Positions 41,537 to 51,549 of a stretch of DNA of 64,000 nucleotides are shown here, piece after piece. Source of the DNA: JBAIYU01 sp036763085 (GTDB lineage Bacteria; Bacillota; Negativicutes; DSM-1736; Dendrosporobacteraceae); NCBI RefSeq assembly GCF_036763085.1, contig NZ_JBAIYU010000007.1:1-64000 (forward strand). Reading direction: 5' to 3'. A program made the position numbers and the translations under genes. Each line of letters opens with the position of its first letter. Within the stretch, counting starts at the first letter, position 1. The notes below the pieces were generated by a model. That model saw nothing but the letters and a program-made list of their open reading frames with translations, was not told the DNA's origin and ran no database searches.

Positions 41537-42214
41537 TGCACAAACGCTTACTCTATTCTTTTGTGATTTGGCTCTGTAAAGTGCCTGATCCGCTAAGTCC
41601 ACTAATGCTTCGGCCGTAATTTGCTCACTTACACACGCTACGCCGAGACTAATGGTCACATTTAATGAAGTTTCTTTATACCTAAAACTTTGCATTTCTA
41701 CGTTTTTCCTTAGACGCTCTGCAAGTTTATAGGCTCCTGACTTGCTGGTACCAGGAAGCACAATGGCGAACTCCTCGCCACCCCATCTTACGGCTGCATC
41801 ATTGGCTCTAATGAATTTTTTAAATTCATTGGCAACCATTTTAATAACATGGTCACCGGCAACATGACCATACCGATCATTTACCTTTTTGAAATCATCG
41901 ATATCAATCATTATTAAAGATATTTGCGAAGAGTTTCCTTCAAGTTTAGCTATCTCATGCTGGAGGAAAGAATGGAAAAACTCTCTAGTCTTCAACCCAG
42001 TCAGATTATCCCGAAACACTCCACGATATAGCTCCTGCAGCAGTTTTCCACAACGAAGACCAAAAGCCAAATCGATTATCACAACACTACCCCATACTAG
42101 GGATGATATATCTTCCATTAGATATTTTTCTGCTAAAAAACCTGCTAAATGAACTAAAGATATAGTTATGAGGATTATGAGCGGAGCATTTTTGATGAAA
42201 AATCTATTTGACAT
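41534..42214 (-). CDS. Membrane-linked diguanylate cyclase (GGDEF)
   Basis: 226 aa. Two N-terminal membrane helices (about 8-60), then a GGDEF domain: DNLTGLKTREFF, MIDIDDFKKVNDRYGHVAGD and active site RWGGEEFAIVLPG. RAND five residues before GGEEF is a complete inhibitory I-site. Makes cyclic di-GMP; subject to product inhibition. AAGGTGGGG precedes the ATG. Confidence 0.93.
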   Translation of the reverse strand: MSNRFFIKNAPLIILITISLVHLAGFLAEKYLMEDISSLVWGSVVIIDLAFGLRCGKLLQELYRGVFRDNLTGLKTREFFHSFLQHEIAKLEGNSSQISLIMIDIDDFKKVNDRYGHVAGDHVIKMVANEFKKFIRANDAAVRWGGEEFAIVLPGTSKSGAYKLAERLRKNVEMQSFRYKETSLNVTISLGVACVSEQITAEALVDLADQALYRAKSQKNRVSVCA

Positions 42215-42320
42215 AACACCCCACCTTTATATAAAAGTAAGTAATTATTCTATTTTGGGTTTAGAAAGTCCTTTATTCTGCGCTCAGAACAATTTACCAA
42301 GCATTATCTCGCACTGAAAG

Positions 42321-42366
42321 AAATACGACTTACGCTGCATCTCAAATAGAGCGTAAGTCGTATTTT
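42321..42366. terminator. Hairpin terminator
   Basis: AAATACGACTTACGCT / AGCGTAAGTCGTATTT, a perfect 16-bp stem with 13-base loop, placed 17 bp after the stop at 42383 on the minus strand. Confidence 0.8.
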
Positions 42367-42382
42367 GCTTTGTGTGTAAAAA

Positions 42383-42670
42383 TTAAACCGGCCTGCTCCA
42401 ATCTACATGAACGCCTGTAGTCTGCCACAATCTAGTCAATGCTAGTTTTAGGTCCTCAACATTGTTTACTGGTGTGATCAAACATTTTTTAAAATCCAGC
42501 AAAGTATTCTGCGGCGCATTTATAACATGCTCAGTTGTTAGATATTTCTCTACTTCGCTGCGTTTAGATTCATCCTTTAGTATTACATTAATCTCTTTTG
42601 TATCAGTGTCATACTCAATAAATCCATTGTCGTTTTTATATTGCACGGCAACACGAAATAATTGTCCCAT
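42383..42670 (-). CDS. Hypothetical protein downstream of larA
   Basis: 95 aa, AGGGGG before the ATG. Mixed alpha/beta (FRVAVQYKNDNGFIEYDTDTKEINVIL, KYLTTEHVINAP). Starts 26 bp after the LarA-like stop and is followed by a terminator, so it is the end of the larA operon. No family recognised. Confidence 0.55.
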   Translation of the reverse strand: MGQLFRVAVQYKNDNGFIEYDTDTKEINVILKDESKRSEVEKYLTTEHVINAPQNTLLDFKKCLITPVNNVEDLKLALTRLWQTTGVHVDWSRPV

Positions 42671-42696
42671 CTATATATATCCCCCTAGAATGAATA

Positions 42697-43989
42697 TTAC
42701 TCTTTTACAATTGGAACTGTATTAGCAGCATGAGGCATAATAATTGCCTTATAGTCCCTGCCGCCTAGCTTTTCTTGGGCTAATGCCATAGCATCATCTA
42801 TACTTGCTGCATAAATCATGCCGGCCTTCTCAATAAACTGCTTGTTTTGAGGTAATGTTACAACAATGTGCGGTATCCTTTTCGCCATTACACCCAGCTT
42901 TAAAGCTACAAACCCCGGCACAGTAAACCCTTGTCTCAAAACCCTTTCTCGTTCCTGGAGATCTTCGTACTCGAACCATTCACTAAAATCAGGAGGTTCT
43001 GCTATATCAGCACACTCCAGAAGAAGAACAACTACGCCGTCATCTTTACAAGCCAATGCTGCATTATCAATAGTTTTTGCACCCTGGTACAAATTAATAT
43101 CTTTAGGATAGCCGCCTGCAGAAGCAATTACTAGATCAGCCTTCTGGGCAATCGGCACTCCAAATATTTCAGAAACTGTTTTGCAGCCTTCTTGCCAAGC
43201 TTCCAGCCAATGCCCTGCAACAAAACGAGCAAACTTGCCCTCTGCATTCAATACAACATTAAATAGGAAAGCAGGATTAACCATAGCTGCCATTTCAGTC
43301 ATATCTTCCTGCATAGGATTTCCCTTGAGATATCCTGAACCACAGAATGGATTTACTCCTCCGCCTGCATCTTCATGCAAACAATATCTATGATTTCCTT
43401 GAATGGTTGAATAAGCCGCAACACCCGGCACTATCGCTTTTCTACCGCCCCCAAAGCCAGCCATGAGGTGATATACTATACCGCCGGTTATTATTACTTT
43501 ATCAGCATTAACTATCTCTTTATTAATTTTAGCCGTTACACCCCTGGTTGTAGTACCCACTTCGATAAAATCTTCTTCATTAGGCGCATAGCTCTGAACA
43601 ATCCTGATCCGATCTACAACTTCCTTACCATAGACACTTATGTTTTCTTCATGGGTATGTAAACGATGTGCCCCTAATGCTACAACTAATGAAATATCAC
43701 AATCAGGCACTCCAGCTTCATTAAGTTCATTAATGATAAAGGGCAAAAACTGACTATGCTTAAGCCAAGCCCGAGTTATATCACTAGCTACAATAGCAAC
43801 CTTATCACCAGCTTTTACAACATCTTTTAATGGCAGCGTACCGATTGGGTTGCGCAATGCCAGTTTCACTGCTGATTCTATGTCAGTGACAGGCTCATAA
43901 GGCCTTCCTTCAATAATCTCACTTACTTTTTCTTCCGGCAGAGAAATACTGACTACTTCTTTGCCCAGTCCAAGTTCAATCTTTGTCAT
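42697..43989 (-). CDS. larA: LarA-family nickel-dependent racemase
   Basis: 430 aa from the ATG at 43989 (AAGGGGGC upstream). VALGAHRLHTHEENISVYG and GGIVYHLMAGFGGGRKAIVPGVA carry the His and Lys residues that hold the Ni-pincer cofactor in LarA. Interconverts L- and D-lactate or other 2-hydroxyacids; the cofactor genes larB, larC, larE are not in this window, so the exact substrate is uncertain. Confidence 0.85.
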   Translation of the reverse strand: MTKIELGLGKEVVSISLPEEKVSEIIEGRPYEPVTDIESAVKLALRNPIGTLPLKDVVKAGDKVAIVASDITRAWLKHSQFLPFIINELNEAGVPDCDISLVVALGAHRLHTHEENISVYGKEVVDRIRIVQSYAPNEEDFIEVGTTTRGVTAKINKEIVNADKVIITGGIVYHLMAGFGGGRKAIVPGVAAYSTIQGNHRYCLHEDAGGGVNPFCGSGYLKGNPMQEDMTEMAAMVNPAFLFNVVLNAEGKFARFVAGHWLEAWQEGCKTVSEIFGVPIAQKADLVIASAGGYPKDINLYQGAKTIDNAALACKDDGVVVLLLECADIAEPPDFSEWFEYEDLQERERVLRQGFTVPGFVALKLGVMAKRIPHIVVTLPQNKQFIEKAGMIYAASIDDAMALAQEKLGGRDYKAIIMPHAANTVPIVKE

Positions 43990-44219
43990 GGGAATCGCCC
44001 CCTTATATTGAAGAATACTACATGAAGAAGTAACACAATAATTCATTTTATATAGTATTTTTTACCTTATTACATTATTATATCAAGCAGGAAATACACT
44101 AAGCAAGGGGAAGTTACATAATAATATTAGGACTCACCTCATATCATTCATAGTATCTCCTAAACTACAAATAATGCAGCAATTAAATAAACATGCTATA
44201 TACTAGGACGGTGATCTAA

Positions 44220-44675
44220 ATGTCATGGGAACTTCTTCCTTTGTTAATTATATTGTTTTTTGGTGTTATCGGAAATAATCCATCTGTCGGTATTGCGGCA
44301 GCCATTCTGCTGCTCATTAAACTGCTTGGTCTAACATCTTGGTTTACAACTATTGAAAGCAAAGGCATTTCTATTGGAATAACCATTTTAACCTTAGCTA
44401 TCTTAGCCCCAGTTGCCTCAGGTAAAATCACTCTTACTAATATGTTCGAGGCATTTAAAACACCCCTAGGGCTTATCTCTATAGCCGCTGGAATTTTTGC
44501 CGCCTGGGCAGGCGGACGAGGCATTCCGTTTATGAAGGATTCACCTGAGGTAATTACATCTTTAATAATCGGCACAATTGCCGGGGTCTGCTTTTTCCAA
44601 GGTGTCCCGGTTGGTCCCTTAATAGCCGGGGGAATAGTATATATGATTGTTTCTATTACAAAATTTTGGAGTTAA
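44220..44675 (+). CDS. DUF441 (YeaL-type) membrane protein
   Basis: 151 aa, four membrane helices. LFFGVIGNNPSVGIAAAILLLIKLLGL and GIFAAWAGGRGIPFMKDSPEV, then FFQGVPVGPLIAGGI, match DUF441. Inner membrane; function unknown. GACGGTGA ribosome site; own terminator. Confidence 0.88.
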   Translation: MSWELLPLLIILFFGVIGNNPSVGIAAAILLLIKLLGLTSWFTTIESKGISIGITILTLAILAPVASGKITLTNMFEAFKTPLGLISIAAGIFAAWAGGRGIPFMKDSPEVITSLIIGTIAGVCFFQGVPVGPLIAGGIVYMIVSITKFWS

Positions 44676-44679
44676 AACT

Positions 44680-44722
44680 TTTAAGGCAGAGTCTAGCGTT
44701 ATCGCTGACTCTGCCTTAAATA
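44680..44722. terminator. Bidirectional terminator
   Basis: TTAAGGCAGAGTC / GACTCTGCCTTAA perfect 13-bp stem between convergent genes. Confidence 0.85.
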
Positions 44723-44728
44723 TTTGCA

Positions 44729-46084
44729 CTAACGCATTGCAGTTATCTTATCATTATAATGCTGAACTTTTGCGTATTGCTCATCCCAGAATGCCTGCTC
44801 GCGCATTGAATCTAAAAATTGCTGACTATAACCGAACTTTAACCAGTCACTCTCTTTTTGCCTAAATAACTTTTCTTTAACATTAGTGCGCCTAAATTCG
44901 TATACCTGATCGTCATCAGCACCTAAGAAAATATCTTTTGCCCAGCGTTCAAGTACAAATGGCGCTGTTTCTAGGTACCTTCTATCTAATTCATCCATTA
45001 CAGATTGATAGCGGTCAAAACCGTCAGTTGCTATTGTGACTACGTTATCGCCAGGACCTAGCCTTAGAAATTTAGCAAGTTTTATTGCGCCTATTAAATT
45101 ACATATACCTGATGGCCCGAAACAATCCCTAAGACTTAAGGCAAAGTCACGATTCATTCCTAGACTTACCAGAGCCTCTATACCATCACGGAAAATTTTC
45201 AACCCTTGCACTGTCTCTTCATCTTTTATAAGGATTACAAAATCAGTTGTTAGCACATTGTGGATTAACGTACACATTTTGTCGCCAATCCCTTCGATAC
45301 GGTGCTGACCGCGTCCTCCATTGGCCAGTGTTGAGCATTCATAAGGCTCTAATGCGGCAATTTTCGCTTCCGGAAATACCGCTTTAATCTGGTCGCCGGC
45401 TGCAATAGTTCCGGCTGACCCCGGAGCAGATGTAAAGCCGGCAATTCTGCCGTTACCCACTCCCTTGACAGCTTCGATCGCACTATTACCGGTTACATGT
45501 CTGTGGAAGCGGTAGTTAGGGAAAAGTTCAAACTGGGCCAAGGCTTTATTCTTAGGGTTTTTCATTAACTCATGGGTACGCTCTAAAGTCAAAATTACAT
45601 CAGACTCTGAGCCTGGCGTCAAGTCGAGCTCTCCGCCATACTTCTTTATACGCTCATAGCGTTCTTTGCTCATATTGTCCGGCATGATGACAATTGCCTT
45701 AAAGCCCAAGAGCTTTGAGATATACGCGGTTCCGATACCGAAGTTACCCGTAGAAGGTCCCAAAATAGTGTGTTCACCAGGAACAATTTCTCCATCAACC
45801 AACCCTTCAATTAAGGTACTGTACGCAGGGCCAACCTTATGTGAACCTGACGGAAAACCGTTACCCAACATGACAACGATATTCGCATCAACTCCGGTTA
45901 ATTCAGGAGGCAGTACCAGCTTCCTTACTTCGTTATCGGCCGATTTCCAAGTAATATTAAAGAGGTTAATAGGATCCAGTTCATTTTCCTGCAGTTTTTG
46001 CAAAGCTGTCGCTCGCAGGCTACTGTCAAGCAAACTAGGGTTAAGCATCTCATCGTAAGTCGGGCCAAATGGGATTTTTGTCAT
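44729..46084 (-). CDS. PLP-dependent lyase/synthase (fold type II)
   Basis: 451 aa. NGFPSGSHKVGPAY provides the PLP Lys; GPSTGNFGIGTAYISKLLGF is the phosphate-binding or substrate loop; FTSAPGSAGTIAAGDQIKAVFPEAK follows the tryptophan-synthase-beta fold. It resembles cysteate/threonine synthase-like proteins. Its start overlaps the threonine synthase-like stop (ATGA), so they are translationally coupled. The reaction is not predictable. Confidence 0.8.
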   Translation of the reverse strand: MTKIPFGPTYDEMLNPSLLDSSLRATALQKLQENELDPINLFNITWKSADNEVRKLVLPPELTGVDANIVVMLGNGFPSGSHKVGPAYSTLIEGLVDGEIVPGEHTILGPSTGNFGIGTAYISKLLGFKAIVIMPDNMSKERYERIKKYGGELDLTPGSESDVILTLERTHELMKNPKNKALAQFELFPNYRFHRHVTGNSAIEAVKGVGNGRIAGFTSAPGSAGTIAAGDQIKAVFPEAKIAALEPYECSTLANGGRGQHRIEGIGDKMCTLIHNVLTTDFVILIKDEETVQGLKIFRDGIEALVSLGMNRDFALSLRDCFGPSGICNLIGAIKLAKFLRLGPGDNVVTIATDGFDRYQSVMDELDRRYLETAPFVLERWAKDIFLGADDDQVYEFRRTNVKEKLFRQKESDWLKFGYSQQFLDSMREQAFWDEQYAKVQHYNDKITAMR

Positions 46085-47346
46085 ATCATATTGCCCCCTA
46101 AATTATTTTCTAATGCCTTGCGAACCTCTTCGACATCCGGCGAAATCGAGATTGGTTTACCGGCTGCTTGAATAGCGCTCTTTATATCTTTTAAGCCATT
46201 GCCAGTAATGATGATGGCAACACTTTCAGACGGATGAATAATGCCTTGCTTCACAGCCTGCTTAACACCTGCTACGCCAGCTACTCCTGCCGGCTCTCCA
46301 AATACACCAGCCTTACGGGCTAATTGGTTTATTGAATTTAATATTTCTTGGTCTGTAACAGTAATAAAAGCCCCGCCCGACTCTGTCACACTTCGATAAC
46401 CTTTGCTAAAGTTGCGTGGATGACCTACAGCAATTGAGTCAGCGATAGTATTCGCTTCACAAGCTGCTAGCTTACCATCATTCTGCCACGCCTGCCAGAA
46501 CGGCTTACAACCTTCGGCTTGAACTCCTAATATCTTAGGTAGTCGATCTATAAACCCAAGACGGTGCATTTCCCAAAGACCTTTCCAAACTCCGCCGATA
46601 GTACACCCATCACCGACTGATACTACTACCCAATCTGGCAATGTGCCGATATCCATGAACTGCTCAACAATTTCTAGCGATACCGTCTTCTTTCCTTCAA
46701 TAAGATATGGATTTATCGCACAATTTCGATTATACCAGCCAAATTCAGCACTAGCTTGCATACACAGTTCCCAAGCCTCATCATAAGTACCTTTAACTGA
46801 AAATACTTGCGCACCATAGACCAAAAGCTGGGCTACTTTAGCCTCAGGAGCCCTCTCAGGAACAAAGATTGTTGCCGGCATACCTACTGCCGCTGAGAAG
46901 CCAGCTAAAGAGGAAGCTGCATTGCCAGTTGAGGCACAAGTAATCCTTGCCGCATTTTTCTCTAATGCTTTTACAACACCAACTGCGCTAGCCCTATCTT
47001 TGAAGGAGGCAGTTGGGTTTCGTCCTTCATCTTTAATCCAACACTTGTCGATGCCAAGCTCAGCTGATAAACGCGGTGCCTGATAAAGAGGTGTCCATCC
47101 CACTTTTAATTGAGGAATAAGTTCAGGTTTCTCTATTGGCAACATCGGAAGATACCGCCACATGGAATTATCTTTATTATCCTTTAGTTTTAGCGGATTT
47201 AAAACCTTAAGCACCTCGTCATAGTCGTAACAGACATCTAATATTCCTTCGTTAAAGCCACAGGGCTCACAATAATAATTTACCTGCTCGGTATGATATT
47301 CACTGCCGCATTTTACACATTTAAGTTTTTCAATATACGCGCTCAT
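46081..47346 (-). CDS. Threonine synthase-like PLP enzyme
   Basis: 421 aa from the ATG at 47346 (GGAGGG five bases upstream). N-terminal zinc ribbon CVKCGSEYHTEQVNYYCEPCG, then a fold II PLP domain with DEGRNPTASFKDRAS (PLP Lys), CASTGNAASSLAG, VSVGDGCTIGGVWKGL. It looks like ThrC, but the operon with hydantoinase suggests another 2-aminoacid or phosphohomoserine-like substrate. Four-base overlap with the following gene. Confidence 0.85.
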   Translation of the reverse strand: MSAYIEKLKCVKCGSEYHTEQVNYYCEPCGFNEGILDVCYDYDEVLKVLNPLKLKDNKDNSMWRYLPMLPIEKPELIPQLKVGWTPLYQAPRLSAELGIDKCWIKDEGRNPTASFKDRASAVGVVKALEKNAARITCASTGNAASSLAGFSAAVGMPATIFVPERAPEAKVAQLLVYGAQVFSVKGTYDEAWELCMQASAEFGWYNRNCAINPYLIEGKKTVSLEIVEQFMDIGTLPDWVVVSVGDGCTIGGVWKGLWEMHRLGFIDRLPKILGVQAEGCKPFWQAWQNDGKLAACEANTIADSIAVGHPRNFSKGYRSVTESGGAFITVTDQEILNSINQLARKAGVFGEPAGVAGVAGVKQAVKQGIIHPSESVAIIITGNGLKDIKSAIQAAGKPISISPDVEEVRKALENNLGGNMI

Positions 47347-47348
47347 CG

Positions 47349-48731
47349 TCACCCTCCCCTGAATATATTGCGTTTTATGTACTGCCCCGTCGGCATGCCT
47401 GCACTAAGTCTGCCGCTTTCAGCTATCAGTTTTCCTCTTAAGAACACAAACCGAGCACTGCCTTGCTGTGCAAAACCTTCATAGGCATTATAATCGACCC
47501 GCTGCACTTGGTCCTGGGCTGTAATAGTCCGTTTTACCTGCGGGTCCCAAACAACAATATCAGCATCACTTCCTACCGCAATGGTGCCTTTAAAAGGATA
47601 TAGCCCAAAGATTTTAGCAGCATTGGTCGAGCATACTGCGACAAATTCATTAAGCGTAAGCAAGCCTGTGGCAACACCATAGCTATACATTAGCCCAAAC
47701 CTGTCTTCGACTCCCGGCGCACCATTAGGAATTTTGCTGAAGTCATTAATGCCTAAGTCTTTTTGACCAGCCAGATTAAAAGAACAGTGATCGGAAGCTA
47801 TTGTCGACAACATACCGTTTCTCAGCCCCCTCCATAGTGCTTCTTTATCTTCAGCTGAACGAAGCGGCGGTGACATGACAAACTTAGCGGCAGTTAAGTC
47901 ATCGCTCTGATAACAGGCTTCATCTAACAGCAGATATTGAGTACCTGTTTCGGCATACACAGGCAGACCCTTTGCCTTAGCCCTTTCGATAACTTCAAGA
48001 GCATCTGCACTGCTGACATGGACAATATATAGAGGAATCTGGGCCAACCGGGCTAAACATAACGCGCGATTTACAGCCTCGCACTCTAAGATTGCCGGTC
48101 TGGTTACAGAATGATAACGCGGTGCTGACTTTCCCCCAGCAATACTCTCTTTCACCAGCGAAGCTATTACATCACCGTTTTCACAATGCAAACATATCAA
48201 ACCATTATTGTTTTTAGCGGCCTTCATTGCCGCGAGCAGCACTCCATCCTCTACCTGAAGGATATCCTTATAGGCCATATAAAACTTAAAAGATGATACT
48301 CCTTGCCCAATGACTTCATCCATTTCAGCAACTACACTTGGTCTTAAATCACAGATAGCCAAATGAAAACCATAATCTACGAAGCTGTTACCATCAGCCT
48401 TCTTATGCCATTCGGATAAGGCGTCTCGCAAACTTCCACCCTTATCTTGAGTAGCGAAATCAATTATAGTCGTTGTACCTCCTGCTGCTGCAGCTGCTGT
48501 ACCACTAGCGAAATCATCAGCCGTCCTAGTAAAACCCACAGATAGATCAAAGTGAGTGTGCGGGTCGATGCCGCCAGGGAATATAAAACAGCCGCCGACA
48601 TTAATAATTTCATCACCAGGTCGAACAATATCAACACCAATTGCGGCTATACGTCCATTATCTATTCGTAAATCAGCTTGGTAACAGTCGGAGGCAGTTA
48701 CTATTGTTCCTTCAGTCAAAACTATCGCCAC
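47349..48731 (-). CDS. hydA: Dihydropyrimidinase / hydantoinase
   Basis: 460 aa from the GTG at 48731, about eight bases after GAGGTG. Metal ligands: DPHTH (His58, His60), carbamylated Lys149 in SFKFYMAYKD, HCENGD, HVSSADAL and ASDHCSF Asp. Opens dihydropyrimidine or hydantoin rings to N-carbamoyl amino acids. First gene of an operon with two PLP enzymes that may process the resulting amino acid. Confidence 0.93.
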   Translation of the reverse strand: MAIVLTEGTIVTASDCYQADLRIDNGRIAAIGVDIVRPGDEIINVGGCFIFPGGIDPHTHFDLSVGFTRTADDFASGTAAAAAGGTTTIIDFATQDKGGSLRDALSEWHKKADGNSFVDYGFHLAICDLRPSVVAEMDEVIGQGVSSFKFYMAYKDILQVEDGVLLAAMKAAKNNNGLICLHCENGDVIASLVKESIAGGKSAPRYHSVTRPAILECEAVNRALCLARLAQIPLYIVHVSSADALEVIERAKAKGLPVYAETGTQYLLLDEACYQSDDLTAAKFVMSPPLRSAEDKEALWRGLRNGMLSTIASDHCSFNLAGQKDLGINDFSKIPNGAPGVEDRFGLMYSYGVATGLLTLNEFVAVCSTNAAKIFGLYPFKGTIAVGSDADIVVWDPQVKRTITAQDQVQRVDYNAYEGFAQQGSARFVFLRGKLIAESGRLSAGMPTGQYIKRNIFRGG

Positions 48732-48860
48732 ACCAATCACCACCTCAATTCTTTATACCTAATAAACAGTTATTACAAACATATTCAAATAGGACAGCTT
48801 CCATGCCTTAAAGAGCATATCAAATAAATTTATAACCCCTCCCTGCTCTTCATTTGCATG

Positions 48861-48898
48861 AAAAAGGCTCCGAGTAGCAATTGCACTCGGAGCTTTTG
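48861..48898 (-). terminator. Terminator of the PrcB-domain gene
   Basis: GCTCCGAGT / ACTCGGAGC stem flanked by A5/T4, ten bases after the stop at 48908. Confidence 0.8.
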
Positions 48899-48907
48899 AA
48901 AGAACTA

Positions 48908-50284
48908 TTATTTTCTATGACTTATAACAATTTTATTCTTACTAAGCACCTTTCCTGCCTGATCAACAAAGGTTATATTAACACCACCCCAGATATCAAC
49001 AACACTTCGGTCGAGTGTTATATAATCGGCATGGCTGGATATATCCATTGTAGTCATATCACCTGGACGAGGGCTTTTGGTTCTCACTTGTACTGTCATA
49101 CTATTACCGGACATCGTTACCTTCTCTATGCCGATATCATATCCGCCAGAAGGTACGCCGCCCAAATATGCAAATAATACAACTTTCTTATCATAATTAA
49201 TATCTTTTACTTGCTCTAAAACGGCTTCAGGTATCCGCTTATCATTTTCCAGTTGCGTATTATAGTCTGCGATTACGGCAAAAGCAATGTCCTTAGGATA
49301 TTGACCTTTGTGCCAATCCCAGCCAGCATACTTCTCAGTTTTAAATAGTACTTTTTCTGTAACTGGTGGCTTTTGCTCTGGCTTATGACCGCTTGATACA
49401 CGGTAAATTGTCCAGATTGCATCCGGACCGCCTAATGGCTTGACTAAAATCATCGTATATTTTATTCCATCATGAATTACTTCCATGTCAATTTGACCAT
49501 GTCGCGCCAAATCAGTACTACTCATTTTTCTAATGATTGTGAAGGTATCTTTTTCGCTAAACCCATACGCTTTACCCTCATTTACAGCAACCTTCATCGG
49601 ATCCAATCGCCACAAGTCACGCCCAGCATCAACTGCTTGCTGCCAAGCTACGATTTTAGTATAATCTAAACCTTCAACTCCTGGACCAACATCCGGCTTA
49701 TTCTTGATAACAGTCTTCACTTCACGTATTGAACTTACTTGCCAGATTTTACTTGCCCCTGAACCCATAGGCTGAACAAGGCGTACTAGGTATGATTTAT
49801 CGCCATGCTGCACTAATACATCTGCCTCTCCAGTACCAGTGTGCTGTCCTTGATGTTTTTGGGAAACCAAAGTAAAAGTATCCTTTTGGGCAGAAAAACC
49901 ATACTTATCGGCATAGGCTTTGATGGTTTGAACCGGGTCTAACAGCCAAGTCTGCTGACCTTTTTCGGCATCTGTCTGAAGCTTCTCAGCTGTTTTTTTA
50001 TCTACTTCATAAGTCTTTAGCGTACCCTCACTTGTGTTGGCAACACTAACTTCTTGGCTTTCGCCATCTTTATCAATATAAACAATGACACTAGGCCAAT
50101 CTTCACTAGCTAATTTTTCAGCATTTGCATTCTCTAGTTCTGTTTCCTGAACTTTCGCCGAACGACTTGTCCAGCTAAACCACTTAGCGGACACGTGATC
50201 AGGCAAGGCTAACGGCAGAATAATTGCCGTAGTCAGAGCCAACCCAGTTATACCTGCTATTATTTTCTTGCGACTATTATTCAT
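48908..50284 (-). CDS. Secreted protein with two tandem repeats and a PrcB-like domain
   Basis: 458 aa. Signal peptide (first 33 residues, ending VSA). Two related units at about 110-195 and 215-300: WLLDPVQTIKAYADKYGFS...IWQVSSIRE and WRLDPMKVAVNEGKAYGFS...IWTIYRVSS. C-terminal PrcB-like domain (VVLFAYLGGVPSGGYDIGIEKV). Exported, probably cell-surface or periplasmic; function unknown. Strong AGGAGG and single ATG. Confidence 0.72.
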   Translation of the reverse strand: MNNSRKKIIAGITGLALTTAIILPLALPDHVSAKWFSWTSRSAKVQETELENANAEKLASEDWPSVIVYIDKDGESQEVSVANTSEGTLKTYEVDKKTAEKLQTDAEKGQQTWLLDPVQTIKAYADKYGFSAQKDTFTLVSQKHQGQHTGTGEADVLVQHGDKSYLVRLVQPMGSGASKIWQVSSIREVKTVIKNKPDVGPGVEGLDYTKIVAWQQAVDAGRDLWRLDPMKVAVNEGKAYGFSEKDTFTIIRKMSSTDLARHGQIDMEVIHDGIKYTMILVKPLGGPDAIWTIYRVSSGHKPEQKPPVTEKVLFKTEKYAGWDWHKGQYPKDIAFAVIADYNTQLENDKRIPEAVLEQVKDINYDKKVVLFAYLGGVPSGGYDIGIEKVTMSGNSMTVQVRTKSPRPGDMTTMDISSHADYITLDRSVVDIWGGVNITFVDQAGKVLSKNKIVISHRK

Positions 50285-50442
50285 ACGAAACCCCTCCTAA
50301 CTCTTTTGACTAGTCAGTCAGAATAATATTACATCATTATATAAATATCTGCAATGGTAATGCCAGCCATAATCCTTTATACTGATATTGTATTTATTTG
50401 GCAATAATAGTTATATTAACTACGCTGACACGGAGGATTGCT

Positions 50443-51513
50443 ATGTTTCAAGCTTTTTATAAAACATTTGTCGGTCTGAAACTTGTTAATAAATTTGTAA
50501 AAAATGTCCTCCCTATAGTAGACAAAGAACTGCTTTTTTGGCAGGCTTGCGCAGCTAACTGCACCGATTCCGAACTTCGCGAGCAAGCGTTAGCAAGCAT
50601 TCGGGATAAGAAGTTTCATTGCCAAGGCGGAAGTGTTTACAGTTTGCATGATGGTGTGAATACAAAAGATTTTGTGAGACTAGTTGTAGCACTCCAAACT
50701 ATAAGCGACTATCTAGACAACCTTTGCGATCGTGCCGGTATTTACGAGGAAGCAGCTTTTCGTCAGCTCCACTTGGCAATGACAGATGCACTTAACCCAG
50801 ACGCCGGCTTAAGTGATTATTACAGATATTATCCCTATAAAAATGACGGCGGGTATTTAAACACCTTGGTTTCTGCCTGTCAGCTAGAATTAGGAAAACT
50901 GCCGAGCTATCATCTGATAAAAAGCGAAGTTTTAAAGCTAGCTGGGCTTTACAGCGAATTGCAGACATTCAAACACCTAGACCCATCAATCAGAGAAGAT
51001 AAAATGACTGAATGGCTTAATAAGCATATTGCAGATTATCCTGATATTAATATATGGGAATTAGCGGCTGCAACAGGTTCCACACTCGGAATGTTTATGT
51101 TGTGCGCTGCCGCCCACAACGTGCATCTAACGGAAAAATGTGCTATCGATATCTCCAGGGCTTACTTCCCCTGGATAAGCGGTCTCCATATACTGCTTGA
51201 CTACTTTATCGACCGTGAGGAAGACCTGGCCAATGGTGATCTCAATTTTACGTTTTACTATAAGGATGCTAAACAACTTACCCAAAGATTGCGCTTTTTC
51301 AGCGAACAAGCTCTTGTACAAACTAAAAAAACACCTAACCCGATTTTTGCTAAAACAGTAGTCTGCGGCTTGCTTGCACTATACTTATCTGATCCAAAAA
51401 CAAAAAATCCCAAGGAAAAAGCAGTTAAGCGAGCTCTGCTTAAATCCTCGGGGCTATATACAAATTTATTATATTTCATTTGCCGATTATTGCGTTACAA
51501 AAAGACTTTATAA
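50443..51513 (+). CDS. ytpB: Tetraprenyl-beta-curcumene synthase family protein
   Basis: 356 aa from the ATG at 50443 (CGGAGG upstream). Class I terpenoid cyclase-like: Asp motif SDYLDNLCDR near residue 105, GGYLNTLVSACQ, and WISGLHILLDYFIDREEDLANGD as the second metal region. Bacillus YtpB cyclises tetraprenyl diphosphate to C35 terpenes linked to spore and membrane traits. Monocistronic. Confidence 0.88.
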   Translation: MFQAFYKTFVGLKLVNKFVKNVLPIVDKELLFWQACAANCTDSELREQALASIRDKKFHCQGGSVYSLHDGVNTKDFVRLVVALQTISDYLDNLCDRAGIYEEAAFRQLHLAMTDALNPDAGLSDYYRYYPYKNDGGYLNTLVSACQLELGKLPSYHLIKSEVLKLAGLYSELQTFKHLDPSIREDKMTEWLNKHIADYPDINIWELAAATGSTLGMFMLCAAAHNVHLTEKCAIDISRAYFPWISGLHILLDYFIDREEDLANGDLNFTFYYKDAKQLTQRLRFFSEQALVQTKKTPNPIFAKTVVCGLLALYLSDPKTKNPKEKAVKRALLKSSGLYTNLLYFICRLLRYKKTL

Positions 51514-51549
51514 CTAAATGAGCTAACAACTAATTTAACGCATTTGCAG

